Origin: Deltaproteobacteria bacterium HGW-Deltaproteobacteria-19
GTDB taxonomy: Bacteria > Desulfobacterota > Syntrophia > Syntrophales > PHBD01
Assembly: GCA_002841865.1 (NCBI GenBank)
Contig: PHBD01000023.1
Coordinates: 1-48,591 of the forward strand
Length of the DNA: 48,591 nt
Direction: 5' to 3'
The notes below the pieces were generated by a model, which was given only the letters and a program-made list of their open reading frames with translations, had not been told where the DNA came from and made no database searches. Position 1 is the first letter of the stretch; every line of letters starts with the position of its first letter. The position numbers and the translations under genes are program-made. Positions 8,042-16,605 of this stretch are shown in pieces.

Positions 8042-8902
8042 ATGACTATTCCCTCATATCTTTGTCATTATACCTCTCAAGAGGGTTTAATTGGTATTAT
8101 AAACTATAAGAAATTATGGATGACAAATATCCTATATTTAAATGATTCAACTGAATTCACATACACTCTTAAACTAATTAAATCAGAAGCTGTTTCTCGA
8201 AAAATTAGAATAGCCGATTCTCATCCAAAGAGGGCAATTCCCATACCTCCCCTTATTGGCGATGAAAGAAAGAACGCATCATATTCAATGATCATAAGAA
8301 CAATAGAAGAGGTTGAGACAGAAAGATTCCTGAACCTCTATGTCTTTTCACTCTCAGAGAAAGCTAATGATTTGAATCAGTGGAGAGGATATTGTCCTAG
8401 ATCTGGAGGTTATTGCATAGTATTCAATACATCAAAATTGAAATCTTCTTTAGCTCATTCTGGAAAGGAATATGACTTCAAGTTGTGCATATATAATGAA
8501 GAAGAACAAATAAGTATTATTAAGAGTCTGTTCGATAATTTAGACCAAGAAATAGATAAAAATCCTGATAGTGATTATTTAAAAATATTATCACAACATT
8601 TGGCAATAATGTCATCTCAAGCCCCCTTTATCAAACATGATTCTTTTCAGAATGAGCATGAATGGAGAATTGTCACCCATCAAGATGAAACGATTATGTT
8701 TCGTGCCGGAATATCAACGATTACACCATATTGCGAATTAAACATTTTAGATGATAACAACTCAGTACCTATTACAAAAATTATTATAGGTCCTACTCCT
8801 CACAAAGAATTAGCAAGGAACTCGGTGAAAATTCTCCTAGAAAAAAACCATTTGGACTATGTTGACGTTGAGTTCTCTAATCATCCTTACCGTACTTGGT
8901 AA
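8042..8902 (+). CDS. DUF2971 family protein
   Basis: A 286-residue protein whose landmarks match DUF2971: LCHYTSQEGLIGIINYKKLW at the N-terminus, then the N-D-x-x-E motif LYLNDSTEFTYTL, FSLSEKANDLNQWRGY with a G-Y-C-I-V-F strand in the middle, and FQNEHEWRIV near the C-terminus. The biochemical function of the family is not established. I prefer the ATG at 8042; an in-frame TTG at 8021 is possible and no clear Shine-Dalgarno decides between them. Strongly AT-rich, unlike the flanking chromosome. Only 29 bp separate it from the repeat/SH3 gene, so the two probably form an operon and act together. Confidence 0.8.
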   Translation: MTIPSYLCHYTSQEGLIGIINYKKLWMTNILYLNDSTEFTYTLKLIKSEAVSRKIRIADSHPKRAIPIPPLIGDERKNASYSMIIRTIEEVETERFLNLYVFSLSEKANDLNQWRGYCPRSGGYCIVFNTSKLKSSLAHSGKEYDFKLCIYNEEEQISIIKSLFDNLDQEIDKNPDSDYLKILSQHLAIMSSQAPFIKHDSFQNEHEWRIVTHQDETIMFRAGISTITPYCELNILDDNNSVPITKIIIGPTPHKELARNSVKILLEKNHLDYVDVEFSNHPYRTW

Positions 8903-8931
8903 CTATTTAAATATGTTGCGAGAGAATACCA

Positions 8932-10323
8932 ATGTTCAAATGTAATTATCACGACAGATTATTTATCTCTATCCAAAGTCTAAGTAATCAATGTAAGAGT
9001 TGGGAGCAACAATTCGAAGATGGCCACATGCTCAATAGCATTACTGCAGCGCAAAGAGCTTTTTCCGAACTCCCCACATCCTATGCCCTAAACAACTCAA
9101 TATTGGAGGCAAGGAAGGCCATTGAGAAACAGATTCAAGCCTCTGACGCTATCAGCGCTATCAATGCGGCAAAGAAGGCCTTCGCTGATTTTAACGTATC
9201 CTCTACTAATCTAGCCAGTTCCATATTGGAGGCAAGGAAAGTCATTGAGAAACAGATTCAAGCCTCTAGTACTGTCAGCGCCGTCTATGCGGCGAAGAAG
9301 GCCTTGGACGATTTTAACGCATCTTCTAATCTAGCCAGCTCCATATTGGAAGCAAGGAAGGCCATTGAGAAACAGATTCAGGCCTCTAGTGCTGTCAGCG
9401 CCATCAATGCGGCAAAGAAGGCCTTGGACGATTTTAACGCATCCTCTAATCTAGCCAACTCCATATTGGAAGCAAGGAGGGCCATTGAGAAGCAGATTCA
9501 GGCCGCTGGCGCTGTCAGCACTATTAATGCGGCGAAGAAGGCCTTAGACGATTTTAACGCATCCTCTAATCTAGCCAGCTCCATATTGGAGGCAAGGAAG
9601 GCCATTGAGAAGCAAATTCGGGCCGCTGGCATCTTGACTGCTGCAGAAGAAGTACAGAGGGAATTATATTGGAAGTCCAAACATTCAAGAATACCTAGCA
9701 CATTGACAGTGGGAGAATGGGATCGGATTAATTTCGTCACTTCAACAATAATGCGACTCAATGATATATCTATTGGATTAGAAGATGTCGATTATGCCTT
9801 CAGTTTGGATGGCACAATAACCAGCCAAGGTACAACTTTCAAACAGAGCGACGTCCAAGGAATAATCGAATCTTGTCTTGAAGATACAATTCAATCAGAT
9901 AAGATTAATTTTGAAACAGCATTTAATAAGATGCTGAATAATATAGAGAATCTTCACCCATTAGCTTCAAAGTTAATTATACATATAATATTACCCTTAT
10001 TTATTCATCTTGCCATCATACTTTTTACGTCGCAAACGACATATGATTACACTAAACTTGTCAAGAACATAAAAAAAGAAGTTCAACAAGTCACTGTTTG
10101 CAAGGATGTCTATGATGGTTATCGTTTTGTCTCATCATCATCACTCACCGTCTGGAGTTATAGGAATAGACGGAGTAAGCACATTGGGAGACTATATTTC
10201 GGCTCTTTAGTTAGGGTGCTTGAAAAGAAGAAGAACTGGTCATTAATTGAATATCGAGACCGAGGGGGAGAGGTTTTAATCAGAGGATGGGTTTTCACTC
10301 GTTACATTAAGAGATTCGATTAG
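8932..10323 (+). CDS. Tandem-repeat protein with membrane segment and C-terminal SH3-like domain
   Basis: A 463-residue protein not recognised as a known family. Residues 1-52 are a short lead with a divergent half repeat. From residue 53 come four full near-identical units of 40-41 residues and one partial unit, each of the form SILEARKAIEKQIQAS then INAAKKALDDFNASSN, predicted alpha-helical or coiled coil. Residues about 236-340 are a non-repeated region, 347-365 (IIHIILPLFIHLAIILF) is one membrane helix, and 389-463 looks like a bacterial SH3b domain (IGRLYFGSLVRVLE, W, RGWVFTRYI). It follows the DUF2971 gene by 29 bp within the island. A membrane-anchored sensor or scaffold partner is an inference. 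Confidence 0.7.
   Translation: MFKCNYHDRLFISIQSLSNQCKSWEQQFEDGHMLNSITAAQRAFSELPTSYALNNSILEARKAIEKQIQASDAISAINAAKKAFADFNVSSTNLASSILEARKVIEKQIQASSTVSAVYAAKKALDDFNASSNLASSILEARKAIEKQIQASSAVSAINAAKKALDDFNASSNLANSILEARRAIEKQIQAAGAVSTINAAKKALDDFNASSNLASSILEARKAIEKQIRAAGILTAAEEVQRELYWKSKHSRIPSTLTVGEWDRINFVTSTIMRLNDISIGLEDVDYAFSLDGTITSQGTTFKQSDVQGIIESCLEDTIQSDKINFETAFNKMLNNIENLHPLASKLIIHIILPLFIHLAIILFTSQTTYDYTKLVKNIKKEVQQVTVCKDVYDGYRFVSSSSLTVWSYRNRRSKHIGRLYFGSLVRVLEKKKNWSLIEYRDRGGEVLIRGWVFTRYIKRFD
9088..9636 (+). repeat. Tandem 120-bp in-frame repeats
   Basis: Unit starts are at 9088, 9211, 9331, 9451 and 9571. The first unit is 123 bp, the next three are 120 bp, the fifth is cut after about 66 bp. 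Units differ by only a few bases, so the array expanded recently and copy number may vary between strains. Unit length is a multiple of three, so changes keep the frame. Confidence 0.9.
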
Positions 10324-10345
10324 TCCTATTACAGCGGTGGAACTC

Positions 10346-10375
10346 TTACTGTAAAAATACAGTAATTCCGTTTTT
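10346..10375 (+). terminator. Rho-independent terminator of the island operon
   Basis: TTACTGTA, loop AAAA, TACAGTAA (10346-10365) forms a perfect 8-bp stem, followed by TTCCGTTTTT. It stands 23 bp past the stop of the repeat/SH3 gene. The remaining 300 bp up to the right tRNA repeat show no gene. Confidence 0.7.
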
Positions 10376-10679
10376 ATCGACTTTCTTTGAGAGAGGTCGT
10401 TCGGGAACATATGACTATAAATGAATAATTTTGTGCTGCATTAATGTTTTTATGCATCTACGAGTCCTCGAATCATAGGACAGAATTATTTTTCTTGAAC
10501 AACATCTGACTATCAATCACTCATGACACTGTGACAATAACGTGACTATCGAAACGGGACTATTCATTTAGGTCTACACTTAAAAGGGGGAACAGAAAAC
10601 TTAAAAGTAAGAGCTATTCTGGGAAACCAGACCAATATACGAGCAGTTACGTATCATTGCTGTTGTCTGTATCTTCTAC

Positions 10680-10728
10680 CTGAAAATCCGGGTGTCGGCA
10701 GTTCAATTCTGCCCTGGCCCACCATGAC
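10680..10728 (+). repeat. attR: copy of the tRNA-Phe 3' half
   Basis: Identical over 49 bases to 7332-7380, beginning in the anticodon loop, so it cannot make a tRNA. It marks the right end of the island. Confidence 0.9.
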
Positions 10729-10730
10729 GC

Positions 10731-10775
10731 AAGAAGGGGTCACAGATTGCGGTCTGTGACCCCTTTCTTTTTGAT
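10731..10775 (+). terminator. Displaced native terminator of tRNA-Phe
   Basis: AAGGGGTCACAGA (10734-10746) pairs with TCTGTGACCCCTT with loop TTGCGG and is followed by TCTTTTTG, a normal rho-independent layout. It resembles the hairpin after the intact tRNA (7381-7416) but has the T tract that one lacks. It was probably the original tRNA-Phe terminator before the island entered. Confidence 0.7.
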
Positions 10776-10842
10776 ACCGGATTTCTACTTGTACGAATGG
10801 ACAATAAGCAATGGAGTTACCCGGCTTTCGCTAAGGCCCATC

Positions 10843-11445
10843 TTAATCAAATTTTATTTTAGGTCTGCGAGGTATGCTCGGCTTGTTTCTCTTTATATCA
10901 ATTGATTTATCGGTCATGATCGTTAACTCATATCCAAGTGGACTCGAGTATTGCCATCCGCGAAAGATCCATGGAAGATTCGGCAATCCAAAATTTTTCT
11001 TGAATTCTTCGACAAAATAATCTGCGTGAACATCATTTGTAAGAAAGATGTAATCGGTTAATTCTCCGCTAAAAAAAATCTCCGTAACCTTACCGTTTCC
11101 GTCATCGCCTACGATGAACCCATACCCGGTAAGATTGCCTTCTTTATTTTTCATAAGAAAGCCTTGCTTACCAAACATGCGAATCTTGTTTTTCTTGAAA
11201 AACTCCCTGTCATGCGACATCAAAGTATTGGAGTCTTCAACTGGACTGACAGTCCAGTTTTTGCCTGTTAAGTTTACACATATCTTCCGTGCTTCATTAA
11301 TATCCATTCCAATACTTAAACCTTTTAATATTATTTGCTTTTCTTTTGCCTTAACGGCGCGTTGCGCTTCTGCTGCGGCAGCGTTCGCAGACAGATAAGC
11401 AACCAATAATACAATTCCAAATATAATAAATAATCGCTTTTTCAT
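10843..11445 (-). CDS. Exported protein of unknown function
   Basis: A 200-residue protein with a clear signal peptide (MKKRLFIIFGIVLLVAYLSA, cleavage likely near ANAAAA) after an AGGAGGTGG ribosome site. The mature part contains MDINEARKICVNLTGKNW and GYGFIVGDDGNGKVTEIFFS, a pattern seen in small periplasmic proteins that I cannot assign. It is more AT-rich than the liv genes next door and lies just outside the right island repeat, so it may belong to an older island. A separate transcription unit from liv is likely. Confidence 0.65.
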   Translation of the reverse strand: MKKRLFIIFGIVLLVAYLSANAAAAEAQRAVKAKEKQIILKGLSIGMDINEARKICVNLTGKNWTVSPVEDSNTLMSHDREFFKKNKIRMFGKQGFLMKNKEGNLTGYGFIVGDDGNGKVTEIFFSGELTDYIFLTNDVHADYFVEEFKKNFGLPNLPWIFRGWQYSSPLGYELTIMTDKSIDIKRNKPSIPRRPKIKFD

Positions 11446-11493
11446 CTTAAGCCACCTCCTGCTTAAACATTCATTAATAAAGGAGTTGAGGGC

Positions 11494-12219
11494 TTACATT
11501 CCAAGGTATGCCTTGCGGACATCGGGAGAATCAAGCAGTTCGCGTCCCGTGCCCGACTGGACGATATTCCCGCTCTGGATCACGTAGCCGCGGTGGGCGA
11601 TTTCGAGCGTCTCCTGGACCATCTGTTCGACAAGCAGGATCGTGGTCCCGGCTTTGTTGATGCCAATGACGGTCTCCATCATTTTCTCCACCATGGTGGG
11701 CATGAGGCCCAGCGACATCTCGTCAAGCATGAGCAGCTTGGGGCGCGACATGAGGCCGCGTGCGATGGCCAGCGTCTGCTGCTCCCCGCCGCTCAGTGTT
11801 TCGCCGATTTGCCTGGCGCGTTCCCTGAGCACGGGGAATATCTGCAATATCTCCTCCACACGGCGCTTGACCTCCGTCTTGGAGTCTTCGGCATACGCCC
11901 CCAGGGCGAGGTTTTGCTCAACCGAGAGCTTGGCGAAAATCCGGCGGCCTTCCGGGACATAGCTGATGCCGAGCTTGACGGTGCGGTTCGCCGGGAGAGT
12001 GGAAATATCGGCGCCCTCGAAGAGTACACTTCCTTTGAGAGGGTGCATGAGACCGCAGATTGTCCGCATGATCGTGGACTTCCCCGCCCCGTTCGCGCCC
12101 ACAATCGCGACCAGTTCCCCCGGCATGACCTCCAGGGAGGCGTCAAAGACGACGGGGATGCCGTCATACCCCGCATACAGGCCGGAAACTTTCAGGATGG
12201 GCTCAGCCACCGGCTCCAC
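11494..12219 (-). CDS. livF: Branched-chain amino acid ABC transporter, ATPase LivF
   Basis: A 241-residue ABC ATPase of normal LivF length. Walker A GANGAGKST, signature LSGGEQQTLAIARGL, Walker B LLMLDEMSLGL and a switch His region TILLVEQ are all present. Last gene of the order livK-livH-livM-livG-livF; it overlaps the end of livG by 17 bp. Together with LivG it powers uptake of leucine-type amino acids or related acids and amides; the substrate cannot be read from the ATPase. Confidence 0.95.
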   Translation of the reverse strand: MEPVAEPILKVSGLYAGYDGIPVVFDASLEVMPGELVAIVGANGAGKSTIMRTICGLMHPLKGSVLFEGADISTLPANRTVKLGISYVPEGRRIFAKLSVEQNLALGAYAEDSKTEVKRRVEEILQIFPVLRERARQIGETLSGGEQQTLAIARGLMSRPKLLMLDEMSLGLMPTMVEKMMETVIGINKAGTTILLVEQMVQETLEIAHRGYVIQSGNIVQSGTGRELLDSPDVRKAYLGM

Positions 12220-12958
12220 TCCTCTGTTCCTTCATGCGCTGGGAGTATTTCGCCCCGAGATAGGCCTCGATGACCTTGTCATCGTTGACGATGCGTTCGG
12301 GCGCGTCTTCGGCGATCTTGAGGCCACTGTCGAGCACCACGACCTTGTCGGCGATCGGCATAATGGCCTCCATGACGTGTTCCACGATCATCATGGTGAT
12401 GCCGCTGTCTTTCAGGCGCAAGATGACTTCCACGGCCGCCTTCACTTCCGTAGACGTGAGGCCCGCCATCACCTCGTCGAGCATGAGCAGCTTGGGACCC
12501 GCAGCCAGCGCCCTCGCCATTTCCAGGCGCTTCTTCCCGGCGATGGGCAACCCCCCGGCCAGCTTGTCCTGAAAAGGGGTGAGTTCGCACAGCCTGATGC
12601 ATTCCGCGGCCTTTTCGAATGCCGTTTTGTTGTCATGGCATTTCAGGAAAGCGCCGACCAGCACATTGTCGAAAACCGTCATTTCCTTGAGGGGCCGCAC
12701 AACCTGGAAGGTGCGCACCGCCCCTTTGCGGGCGATTTGATACGGTGTGAGCCCGGTTATATCCTTGCCGTCGAAGGAAATGCGTCCGCTGAACGGCTTG
12801 TAGAGCCCGGAAATGCAATTGAACAGGGTCGTTTTCCCCGCGCCGTTGGGGCCGATGAGCCCGACAATCGAACCGGCTTCCACCGTAAAGCTGACCCGGT
12901 CGTTGGCGACGAGCTCGCCGAATTTCATGGTCACTTCATTCAGTTCAAGGAGTGCCAA
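12203..12958 (-). CDS. livG: Branched-chain amino acid ABC transporter, ATPase LivG
   Basis: A 251-residue ABC ATPase with Walker A GPNGAGKTT and Walker B LLMLDEVMAGL. The signature region is unusual: the usual LSGGQ-like motif reads GGLPIAGKKRLEMARALA, as in a subset of LivG proteins. I take TTG 12958 as the start because GGAGGTG stands 7 nt before it; a longer reading from 12991 runs inside livM. The start overlaps the livM stop by 14 bp, indicating coupled translation. Confidence 0.93.
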   Translation of the reverse strand: MALLELNEVTMKFGELVANDRVSFTVEAGSIVGLIGPNGAGKTTLFNCISGLYKPFSGRISFDGKDITGLTPYQIARKGAVRTFQVVRPLKEMTVFDNVLVGAFLKCHDNKTAFEKAAECIRLCELTPFQDKLAGGLPIAGKKRLEMARALAAGPKLLMLDEVMAGLTSTEVKAAVEVILRLKDSGITMMIVEHVMEAIMPIADKVVVLDSGLKIAEDAPERIVNDDKVIEAYLGAKYSQRMKEQRSGAGG

Positions 12959-13967
12959 TTTCCGCACCTCCCTTGCCGCGGGCTTTCGCAATCCGCTGCC
13001 GGATCCCCTGGAAAATCCCGACGATCCCGGCGGGCTGCTTGATGACCATGAGGATGATGATCAGTCCGAAGATGATCAGGTCGATGCCGCCGCCCAGTCC
13101 GCCCCAGAACGCCCGGGTGTACTCCTGCAGCGGGATGAGGACCGCCGCACCGGCCAGGGGTCCCAGGAGCGTGCCGGCCCCGCCCAGGATGGTGATGAGG
13201 ACAAACTTCATCGCCATGTCAAGGGATATGACCATGGACGGGTCCACCCGCAGGTTGTACTGCACGAAGAAAACACCGCAAAGGGCTGTCAGGACCGCCG
13301 AGATGGCCATTGCCGTGAGTTTCACCATGGCGCTGTTGACGCCCAGCGATTCGGCCGTCTCCTGCCCTTCCCGCACGGCCTTCATGTAATATCCGAACCG
13401 GTGCCCTTCCAGCCAGCGCACGACTCCGAAGACAATCACAAACAGGATCAGGGCGAAGTAATAATACCCGGTCTTCGAATACCAGACCAGGTTCCAGAGC
13501 CCCTCTTCGATCACGGGATAGTCCAGCCCGATGGCCCCGCCGATCCAGTCCCATACCTGGAACATACGGAAGAAAATTTCCACGATGGCGAAGGTGGCAA
13601 TGGCGAAATAATGGCCGCTCAGCTTGAAGCACGGATAACTGATGACCACCGCCACCAGGCCGGCCGCCGCCATGCCGATCAGGATGCCGGGCCAAGGCGC
13701 CGTCCCGTACGTCACCAGGGCCATTGCTGCCCCATAGGCGCCGATTCCGAAAAACACCGAATGGCCGAACGACACCTGGCCGCAGTAACCGCCGAGGATG
13801 TTCCAGGCCTGAGCCATGCTGGCGTACAACAGGATCAGAATGAAGACGTGCATGCGGAAGGAATTGTCCGCAAAACCCGGCACAAGGGGCAGGACGGCCA
13901 CGACCGCAATGAACAGCAGCCACACGGCATCCTTGCCGAAGATTCTGTTTTTCGTCGGATTTACCAA
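12945..13967 (-). CDS. livM: Branched-chain amino acid ABC transporter, permease LivM
   Basis: A 340-residue membrane permease with about ten hydrophobic helices. LivM landmarks are WNILGGYCGQVSFGHSVFFG near the N-terminus and the EAA-like loop around AVREGQETAESLGVN. The start is TTG 13967, overlapping the livH stop region by 7 bp and preceded by AGAAGGAAGGGG; the open frame continues much further upstream but there it is the shadow of livH. Forms the membrane channel with LivH. Confidence 0.92.
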   Translation of the reverse strand: MVNPTKNRIFGKDAVWLLFIAVVAVLPLVPGFADNSFRMHVFILILLYASMAQAWNILGGYCGQVSFGHSVFFGIGAYGAAMALVTYGTAPWPGILIGMAAAGLVAVVISYPCFKLSGHYFAIATFAIVEIFFRMFQVWDWIGGAIGLDYPVIEEGLWNLVWYSKTGYYYFALILFVIVFGVVRWLEGHRFGYYMKAVREGQETAESLGVNSAMVKLTAMAISAVLTALCGVFFVQYNLRVDPSMVISLDMAMKFVLITILGGAGTLLGPLAGAAVLIPLQEYTRAFWGGLGGGIDLIIFGLIIILMVIKQPAGIVGIFQGIRQRIAKARGKGGAEIGTP

Positions 13968-14821
13968 CCGAAAAGCCCCTTCCTTCTGAAGGCTACAACC
14001 GCAAGGTAAAGGCCGAACACGGCTACGTATTTGAAAACGGGTGCGATGTAAAACCCCGCGAACGACTCCACAACCCCCACGAGCAGGCCTGCGAACAGCG
14101 CCCCCGGGATGCTCCCGAACCCCCCCATCGCCACACAGATGAAGGCAATGAGCCCGAAAAGCGAGCCCACCTCGGGATGCACGGCAAGATACGTCGGCAT
14201 GATACCACCGGCAATGCCCACACACGCCCCGCCGATACCGAAGATCAGGAGGTAGATGCGCTCTGTGTTGATGCCCATCAGCTCGGCCGCTTCCTTGTCC
14301 ATGGCGGTCGCCTGGACGGCCCAGCCGAACCGGGTGGAGTTGATCAGCGCATAGACAAGCCCGATGACGAGCAGCGCGATGATGCCTGTCACCAGTTGGG
14401 GGATGGGGATGATCAGCTCTCCCAGGTGATAGGTCTTGTCGCCCAGCCATGTATCGGAGAGGATGCGGAAGTTCGGCGAGAAGCGGTTCAGGCAGAAATT
14501 CTTGATGAGCATGGCCAGCCCGAAGGTGGCCAGGAGTGCCGCGAGCGGTGGTTTACCGACGGTGTATTTGACGATCAGCTGATAAGTCAGCACCCCGAGG
14601 AGAAACACAAACGCGCCGGCGGCAAGAACAGACACCAGGGGATCAACACCGGCCAGGAACCCCAGCCAGTAGCTGACATACATGGCCACCATCAGGAACT
14701 CGCCGTGGGCGAAATTGATGACGTCCATGACGCCCCAGATGAGGCACAGGCCGGCGGCCACCAGTGCGTACAGGAGCCCGCTTAATATTCCGTCGATAAG
14801 TACCTGGAGAACCGTTTCCAT
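13961..14821 (-). CDS. livH: Branched-chain amino acid ABC transporter, permease LivH
   Basis: A 286-residue permease starting METVLQVLIDGILSGLLYAL at ATG 14821; an upstream ATG at 14878 would add 19 residues not typical of the family. The conserved GVMDVINFAHGEFLMVAMY and the cytoplasmic loop TAMDKEAAELMGIN are present, with about eight membrane helices. It follows livK by about 150 bp, a gap larger than others in the operon and free of genes. Confidence 0.93.
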   Translation of the reverse strand: METVLQVLIDGILSGLLYALVAAGLCLIWGVMDVINFAHGEFLMVAMYVSYWLGFLAGVDPLVSVLAAGAFVFLLGVLTYQLIVKYTVGKPPLAALLATFGLAMLIKNFCLNRFSPNFRILSDTWLGDKTYHLGELIIPIPQLVTGIIALLVIGLVYALINSTRFGWAVQATAMDKEAAELMGINTERIYLLIFGIGGACVGIAGGIMPTYLAVHPEVGSLFGLIAFICVAMGGFGSIPGALFAGLLVGVVESFAGFYIAPVFKYVAVFGLYLAVVAFRRKGLFGW

Positions 14822-14974
14822 TGAATGCACAAACAGGAGCCTTTGGGAACAGTGTATCGGGCTCCCAAAGGCTCCCATACGAAGTCCGCTCGATCCGTTG
14901 TCGAAGTGAGCAAACCGGATATCGGATATGACCCGGGGGGGAAACCGGCCGGCCGCCCCTCCCGGGTCACCTGC

Positions 14975-16249
14975 TTACCTCTTGTTCCAGGGTTTCATGG
15001 GGAACACGACCTTTGCTTTCGAATCCGCCAATTCGGCAGGATAAAGCCTTTTGTATTCTCCATTTTGAAGCTGCGTCACGATGCTGAAGGCCTTTATGTT
15101 CTGGCCCCCCTTCGCGAATTGCACTTTCCCGCCCAGGGACAGCGGGGAGTCGAACGTGCTCTCGTGGAGCACCTTGACCACCTTTTCCGGGTCGAGGCTT
15201 CCGGCCTTCTCGATCGCCTGGGCCAGCACGATCACGGCCACGGCTTCCTGAATACTGTCGCCGTCAAACGGCACGCCCTTCGTCTTGGTCTTGAATATCT
15301 TCTCAACCGCGGCAACGGCCGGCAACAAAGTCGCGAACTGCGGGGTGTAGGCGTTGGAGCCCATGAACAGGTCGGCGTCCTTGCCCAGCTGTTTGGCGAT
15401 GATCGGATCCTGGTAGCCCGAGCAGTAGTTGATCGACATTCTGGGGACCCAGTTTGCCTGCTTCATGGTCTTCACCATGAGGGCGTAATCGGCACCCAGC
15501 ACCGCTCCGAAGAGGGCGTCGGGGTTCTTGGTCTTGAGCGTCTGTACCTCGCTGTTGAGGTTGGTCGCCCCGGGGGTGTAGGGAACGTCCACCACGACGC
15601 TGAATCCCGCGGCGGTGGCGGCTTTCTTCGCCTCACCGGCGGCGCCCTTTCCGAAGAGGGTATTCTCGTAAATGATCCCGATCGTCCTGATATTGGCATT
15701 CTGCTTCTGGTTGAGCCATTTGAGGACTTCGACGAATTCCGCCGACTCGGTCGCGTCGGTCGGCGCCAGGCGGAAGAAGTAGTTCAGGTTGCGCTTTGTC
15801 AGAGCCGAACTGCTGGAGGCGCCGCACATGAAGATCTTTTTGGCGCGCTCGGCGACCAGGCTCGCCGGACCGCTCACTGAGCTGTTATAAGACCCGATGA
15901 GTGCCCACACGCCTTCCTGGTTGAGGAGCCGCTCGGCCTCGGCCTTGCCGATGTCCGGCTTGCCCTGGCTGTCCGCGTGGACCAGCTGGATCTTGTATCC
16001 GCCGAGCAGTCCACCCTTCTTCGCTAGGGGAACTTTCACTCCGGGATGCTGGCCGTTGACGATTTCAACCGCCGTCTGGACCGCGGCCTGGCAGCGCTGC
16101 CCTGCGTTCGCGACCGGGCCGGTCAGGGGGAAAATAGTCCCGATCTTGATCACTTTTTGCTGGGCTGCCGCCGGACCTGCCGCGAGCAACAGGCACAAGA
16201 CCGCCGCTACCGCCACGCAACCAAGCAACCGTAACGATTTGCGATTCAT
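14975..16249 (-). CDS. livK: ABC transporter periplasmic substrate-binding protein (LivK type)
   Basis: A 424-residue periplasmic binding protein (Peripla_BP_6 type). Signal peptide LLGCVAVAAVLCLLLAAGPA AAQ precedes KVIKIGTIFPLTGPVANAGQ, the usual mature start. A strong AAAGGAGG site precedes the ATG. First gene of the liv operon. Family members in anaerobes bind leucine-type amino acids but also aromatic acids or urea, so the ligand is left open. Confidence 0.93.
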   Translation of the reverse strand: MNRKSLRLLGCVAVAAVLCLLLAAGPAAAQQKVIKIGTIFPLTGPVANAGQRCQAAVQTAVEIVNGQHPGVKVPLAKKGGLLGGYKIQLVHADSQGKPDIGKAEAERLLNQEGVWALIGSYNSSVSGPASLVAERAKKIFMCGASSSSALTKRNLNYFFRLAPTDATESAEFVEVLKWLNQKQNANIRTIGIIYENTLFGKGAAGEAKKAATAAGFSVVVDVPYTPGATNLNSEVQTLKTKNPDALFGAVLGADYALMVKTMKQANWVPRMSINYCSGYQDPIIAKQLGKDADLFMGSNAYTPQFATLLPAVAAVEKIFKTKTKGVPFDGDSIQEAVAVIVLAQAIEKAGSLDPEKVVKVLHESTFDSPLSLGGKVQFAKGGQNIKAFSIVTQLQNGEYKRLYPAELADSKAKVVFPMKPWNKR

Positions 16250-16605
16250 GAGTTACCTCCTTTGGATGAATGCAGGCGAAGTATCTGAAAGCAGACGAAT
16301 TGTCAATGAAAACATATTGTCCCGCAGAGAATGCGTAATAAGTACGGGGGTTGTAGCGCATAAATTGTCCGGCAGGCATAGAGCCCCGGGGAGGACGTTC
16401 ATGAGAGGGACAAGGCTGCTGCAAGAGACCCGGAGGATGCGGGAAGGATGGGATCCGCGTGTCGGCCGTTCCATTCTGCCTTGGCCCGCCAACTGAGGGA
16501 ATGATACATTTAAATCGTCCCAGGAAAGCTACGGCTCCCGCTTTTTTCATAAGGCTGATTGCATTTATGATTCTCTCAAGATCGGGTTACCCCGGCGGGC
16601 TTCAT
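16250..16605. other. Intergenic region between livK and nrdJ
   Basis: No gene is convincing in this 356-bp stretch. It holds the promoter side of livK and, at 16451-16491, a decayed copy of the tRNA-Phe 3' end. Short frames on both strands lack ribosome sites and family features. Confidence 0.6.
16451..16491 (+). repeat. Decayed tRNA-Phe 3'-end relic (old att site)
   Basis: Aligned without gaps to the tRNA-Phe 3' half, 34 of 41 positions agree, including GTGTCGG, ATTCTGCC, TGGCCC and the terminal CCA. Orientation is the same as the tRNA. The T stem now has a mismatch (GGCCG/CTGCC), consistent with a non-functional leftover of an earlier integration. Confidence 0.75.

Larger units (their letters stand above)
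7332..10728 (+). mobile_element. Small tRNA-Phe genomic island without integrase
   Basis: About 3.35 kb of DNA bounded by the perfect 49-bp tRNA-Phe repeat. From 8021 on it is visibly AT-rich against GC-rich flanks on both sides. It holds three recognisable genes (ribbon-helix-helix protein, DUF2971 protein, repeat/SH3 protein) and no integrase, excisionase, replication or transfer gene in any frame. The left copy is part of the intact tRNA; the right copy is only the 3' half. The unit could be a defective remnant after integrase loss or a satellite mobilised in trans. Confidence 0.8.

Noticed and set aside
9088-9636. Regularly repeated units as a CRISPR array
   Set aside because: Units are 120 bp, contiguous and without unique spacers, and they keep one open reading frame.
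12945-14450. A 501-residue livM
   Set aside because: The first 160 residues of that frame are the shadow of livH and read as Arg/His/Gly-rich noise; the TTG at 13967 with a ribosome site is the real start.
16451-16491. A second functional tRNA gene
   Set aside because: Only the 3' third is present, the T stem is mismatched and no D-arm or anticodon arm precedes it. The same applies to 10680-10728 and 23666-23700.
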